A stretch of 64,000 nucleotides of DNA from Nocardia terrae. Lineage in GTDB: Bacteria > Actinomycetota > Actinomycetes > Mycobacteriales > Mycobacteriaceae. Position numbers and translations under genes: made by a program. The stretch covers positions 1 through 64,000 of the forward strand of contig NZ_WRPP01000006.1 of NCBI RefSeq assembly GCF_009760405.1, given 5' to 3'. Each line of letters starts with the position of its first letter. Position 1 is the first letter of the stretch. This document shows positions 60,931 to 64,000 of this stretch, piece by piece. The notes beneath the pieces are model-generated. The model did no database searches. It saw nothing but the letters and a program-made list of their open reading frames with translations, and was not told the origin of the DNA.

Positions 60931-62400
60931 TTGACGCAGCCGACTCGCTTGCCGAAGGCGCTGACCCGCAAGCGCGACATCGAGCATTGGGATGCCGAGG
61001 ATGTCGCGGCTTGGGAAGCCGGCGGTAAGGACATCGCGCGCCGCAATCTGATCTGGTCGGTGTTCGCCGAGCACGTCGGGTTCTCGGTGTGGTCGATCTG
61101 GTCGGTCATGGTGCTGTTCATGCCGCAGAACGTCTTCCACATCGATGCGGCCGGCAAGTTCTTCCTGGGCGCGGTCCCGACGCTGGTCGGCGGCTTCGCG
61201 CGGATTCCGTACACCGTCCTGACCGCCAAGTTCGGCGGCCGCAACTGGACGATCGTGAGCGCGCTGCTGCTGCTGATCCCCACGCTGCTGACGCTGTACT
61301 TCATCAACCGGCCGGGCACCTCCTACACGACGTTCCTGATCGTGGCGGCCTTCGCGGGTCTGGGCGGCGGCAACTTCTCCTCGTCGATGTCCAACATCAA
61401 CGTCTTCTACCCGCAGCGGCTCAAGGGCTGGGCGCTGGGCATCAACGCGGGCGGCGGCAATATCGGGGTGCCGGTGGTGCAGTTGATCGGGCTGGCGGTC
61501 ATCGCCACCCTGGGCAACGCCTCGGTGGTGTGCGCGGTCTACCTGGTGCTGATCGTGGTGGCGGCCGTGGGCGCGGCGCTGTACATGGACAACGTCAAGA
61601 ACCAGAAGGCCGATCTGTCCTACATGCTGAAGGCGCTGCGGATCCCGCAGTCCTGGGCCATCGCCTTCCTCTACATCGGCACCTTCGGTTCCTTCATCGG
61701 CTACAGCTTCGCCTTCGGCCAGGTGCTGCAGATCAGCTTCAAGGCCGGCGGCGCGAGCGTCGCCGCGGCCACCCTGCACGCCGCGCAGATCGCCTTCATC
61801 GGCCCGCTGCTGGGTTCGCTGGCCCGCCCGTACGGCGGCAAGTGGGCCGACCGCATCGGCGGCAGCAAGGTCACGCTCTACACCTTCGTGGCCATGACCC
61901 TCGCGGCCGTGGTGGTCGCGGTGGCCTCGACCATGGGCGACCACGCCGGGCACCCCAAGGGCGGCGTGCTGATCGCCATGATCATCGCCTTCACCGCGCT
62001 GTTCGTGATCTCCGGTTTCGGCAACGGCGCGGTCACCAAGATCATCCCGTCCGTGTTCGAGGCGAAATCCCGCTCGCTGGAGGGTGATTCGGCCTCCCGC
62101 GCGGCCTGGGCCCGCAACACCTCGGGTGCGCTCATCGGCTTCGTCGGCGCGATCGGCGCACTGGGCGGCGTCGGCATCAACCTGGTGCTGCGCTCCTCCT
62201 ACGCCTCCACCAAGTCGGCGACCACCGCGTTCTGGGTCTTCATGGCCTTCTATGTGGTGTGCGGCCTGGTCTGCTGGGCGGTCTTCATGCGCCGCCCCGG
62301 CCTGCGCGCCACCACCGACGCCGATGTCGTCGTCGAGGCCGAATCCCTTGTGCTCGAGGCCGAATCGGCTACTTCGTCCACCTCGTCGGCTCGCGCCTGA
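60931..62400 (+). CDS. narK: NarK-type nitrate/nitrite transporter 2
   Basis: 489 aa. TTG at 60931 is chosen: AGGAGGG ends 7 bases upstream (a TTG at 60928 directly before it is also possible). Twelve membrane segments, nitrate signatures GLGGGNFSSSMSNINVFYP and GFGNGAVTKIIPSVF. The C-terminal cytoplasmic tail is Glu/Ser/Ala-rich. It shares about the same layout as NarK 1. It lies 23 bp before nirB, so nitrate uptake and nitrite reduction are one transcript, in line with assimilation. Confidence 0.94.
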   Translation: MTQPTRLPKALTRKRDIEHWDAEDVAAWEAGGKDIARRNLIWSVFAEHVGFSVWSIWSVMVLFMPQNVFHIDAAGKFFLGAVPTLVGGFARIPYTVLTAKFGGRNWTIVSALLLLIPTLLTLYFINRPGTSYTTFLIVAAFAGLGGGNFSSSMSNINVFYPQRLKGWALGINAGGGNIGVPVVQLIGLAVIATLGNASVVCAVYLVLIVVAAVGAALYMDNVKNQKADLSYMLKALRIPQSWAIAFLYIGTFGSFIGYSFAFGQVLQISFKAGGASVAAATLHAAQIAFIGPLLGSLARPYGGKWADRIGGSKVTLYTFVAMTLAAVVVAVASTMGDHAGHPKGGVLIAMIIAFTALFVISGFGNGAVTKIIPSVFEAKSRSLEGDSASRAAWARNTSGALIGFVGAIGALGGVGINLVLRSSYASTKSATTAFWVFMAFYVVCGLVCWAVFMRRPGLRATTDADVVVEAESLVLEAESATSSTSSARA

Positions 62401-62423
62401 CGTCCGTTCTCGAAAGGACTGTC

Positions 62424-64000
62424 ATGACCCACAGCATCGAACGCAAGACCGTCGTCGTGGTCGGCCACGGCATGGTCGGTCACCGCTTCGTCGAGGCGCT
62501 GCGCTCCCGCGACGAGGCCGGCGCCTGGCAGGTCGTCGTGCTCAGCGAGGAGAAGCTGGCCGCCTACGACCGCGTGGGACTGTCCTCCTACGTCGGCATC
62601 TGGGAGACCTCGGCGCTGGCGCTGCCGGGCAACGACTACGAGGGCGACGAGCTGGTCGAGGTCCGCCTGGGCGTGAAGGCCGACGCGATCGACAAGGTCG
62701 CCCGCAAGGTCACCACCTCCGCCGGTGACGTGATCGCCTACGACGCACTGGTTCTCGCGACCGGCTCCTACGCCTTCGTGCCGCCGGTGCCGGGTCACGA
62801 CCTCGAGGGCAACTTCGTCTACCGCACCCTCGAGGACCTCGACGGCATCCGGGCCGCGGCCGAGGCGGCCGGTCCGGGCGCGGTCGGCATCGTGGTCGGC
62901 GGCGGTCTGCTCGGCCTGGAGGCGGCCAACGCGCTGCGCCTGCTGGGCATGACCCCGCACGTGGTCGAGTTCAACAAGTGGCTGATGCCCGCCCAGGTCG
63001 ACGAGGGCGGCGGCGCGATCCTGGAGAAGCTGGTCACCGAGCTGGGGCTGTCCGTGCACACCGGCGTCGGCACCTCGTCCATCGAAACCGTCGAGGGCGC
63101 ACCGCTTTCCGAGAAGCTCAAGGTCACCTTCTCTGATGGCACCGAATTGCGTTCGGCACTGGTGGTTTTCGCCGCCGGTGTGCGTCCACGTGACGAAATC
63201 GCCCGCAGCGCAGGGCTGGAGGTCGGCGAGCGCGGCGGTGTCATCACCGATCTGAGCCTGCGCACCTCGGACCCGAACATCTACGCCATCGGTGAGGTCG
63301 CCGCGATCGAGGGCGTCTGCTACGGCCTGGTGGCCCCCGGCTACAACACCGCCGAGGTGGTCGCGGACCGCCTGCTCGGCGGCGCGGGCGAGTTCCCGGG
63401 CGCGGACCTGTCCACCAAGCTGAAGCTGCTCGGCGTGGACGTGGCCTCCTTCGGTGACGCGCACGGCCGCACCGAGGGCGCGCTGTCGGTGGTGCTGCAC
63501 GACGCCGCCAAGGGCACCTACGCCAAGCTGGTCGTCTCCGATGACGCCCAGACCCTGCTCGGCGGCATCCTGGTCGGCGACGCCACCCAGTACTCGGCGC
63601 TGCGCCCGCTGGTCGGCCGCCCGCTGCCGGCCGATCCGGCCGCGCTGATCTCGCCGGCCGGTGCGGAACTGGGCGCGGACGCGCTACCCGACGACGCCCA
63701 GATCTGCTCCTGCAACAACGTGTCCAAGGGTTCGATCTGCGGCGCGATCGCCGACGGCGCCTGCGACGTCCCGGCCATCAAGAGCTGCACCAATGCCGGA
63801 ACCTCCTGCGGCGGTTGCGTTCCCATGCTCAAGAAGCTGCTCGAGCAGTCGGGCGTGGCGGTCTCCAAGTCGCTGTGCGAGCACTTCTCGCAGTCGCGCG
63901 CGGAGCTGTTCCACATCATCCAGTCGACGGGCATCCGCACCTTCTCGGGCCTGATCGCCAAGTACGGCACCGGAACCGGCTGCGACATCTGCAAGCCGAC
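62424..64000 (+). CDS. nirB: Nitrite reductase large subunit NirB, N-terminal part (3' end outside window)
   Basis: The frame runs open to the end of the window (525 codons). Start ATG with AAAGGA 7 bases upstream. FAD motif VVVGHGMVGHRF at residues 10-21, NAD(P) motif IVVGGGLLGLEAAN, then a BFD-like [2Fe-2S] domain (CSCNNVSKGSIC...SCTNAGTSCGGC). A second Cys pair (CDICKP) begins at the window edge. The siroheme/[4Fe-4S] part lies beyond. The enzyme reduces nitrite to ammonium with NAD(P)H. nirD is expected next. Confidence 0.96.
   Translation, partial: MTHSIERKTVVVVGHGMVGHRFVEALRSRDEAGAWQVVVLSEEKLAAYDRVGLSSYVGIWETSALALPGNDYEGDELVEVRLGVKADAIDKVARKVTTSAGDVIAYDALVLATGSYAFVPPVPGHDLEGNFVYRTLEDLDGIRAAAEAAGPGAVGIVVGGGLLGLEAANALRLLGMTPHVVEFNKWLMPAQVDEGGGAILEKLVTELGLSVHTGVGTSSIETVEGAPLSEKLKVTFSDGTELRSALVVFAAGVRPRDEIARSAGLEVGERGGVITDLSLRTSDPNIYAIGEVAAIEGVCYGLVAPGYNTAEVVADRLLGGAGEFPGADLSTKLKLLGVDVASFGDAHGRTEGALSVVLHDAAKGTYAKLVVSDDAQTLLGGILVGDATQYSALRPLVGRPLPADPAALISPAGAELGADALPDDAQICSCNNVSKGSICGAIADGACDVPAIKSCTNAGTSCGGCVPMLKKLLEQSGVAVSKSLCEHFSQSRAELFHIIQSTGIRTFSGLIAKYGTGTGCDICKP

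Overview
The window is high-GC actinobacterial DNA. Its gene order is the one known from mycobacteria around mtrB-lpqB-secA1-desA3-aroA-sigH-whiB1-rhlE-moeZ. Divergence from the mycobacterial proteins, the paired LuxR/ATPase regulators and the many small secreted proteins suggest Nocardia or a close relative. This is inferred from protein recognition and synteny, not from a database search. No rRNA, tRNA, insertion sequence, prophage or CRISPR array was seen.

Layout. (1) 0-4 kb: 3' end of mtrB, lpqB, a ComF-type gene and long-form hpf, all forward. (2) 4-15 kb: a FadA2-like thiolase and small secreted or DNA-binding proteins, then a reverse block with a YceI protein, BluB (DMB synthase), two tandem membrane acyl desaturases, their ferredoxin reductase, a conserved hypothetical and a WS/DGAT-like protein. 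(3) 15-25 kb: secA1, a small secreted protein, and two paralogous LuxR/ATPase regulators flanking a small CxxC protein. (4) 25-34 kb: a Ddn-type F420 enzyme, rsgA-aroA, an aldehyde dehydrogenase, an SRAP protein and a MarR-MFS pair. (5) 34-38.5 kb: ybaK, the thiol-stress sigma factor sigH with anti-sigma rshA, ribosomal protein bL37 (24 aa), a biotinylated protein, the PdtaS sensor kinase and whiB1. (6) 38.6-51.6 kb: lipid kinase, GNAT, phosphatase, PQQ-propeller protein, rhlE with a tandemly duplicated 3' end, alpha/beta hydrolase, SGNH hydrolase, ferritin-like protein, TB9.4-like protein, fasR and a DUF3152 protein. (7) 51.8-56.7 kb: MFS pump, ECF sigma factor with a SnoaL-like tail, moeZ and a TIGR02569 protein. 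(8) 57-64 kb: nitrate/nitrite assimilation (two NarK transporters, nirB running off the end), with a GntR-CynX-type pair in between.

Functional links. The reductase and desaturases form one electron-transfer/desaturation unit, and two of the three genes share an upstream motif. sigH-rshA is a translationally coupled redox switch with a SigR/SigH-type promoter upstream and two plausible starts. narK-nirB is preceded by GlnR-like half-sites, fitting nitrogen control. Several genes (thiolase, the 28.4 kb membrane protein, CynX-type MFS, TIGR02569 protein) have a -10-like hexamer placed so that the transcript would start at or next to the start codon, i.e. leaderless mRNAs.

The most unusual structures are a roughly 250-270 bp tandem array made from the 3' end and terminator of rhlE (42.5-43.2 kb), a 46-bp hairpin repeat array before moeZ (54.3-54.5 kb), a WS/DGAT protein whose HHxxxDG motif reads HSxxxDG, and the long/short start arrangement of sigH.
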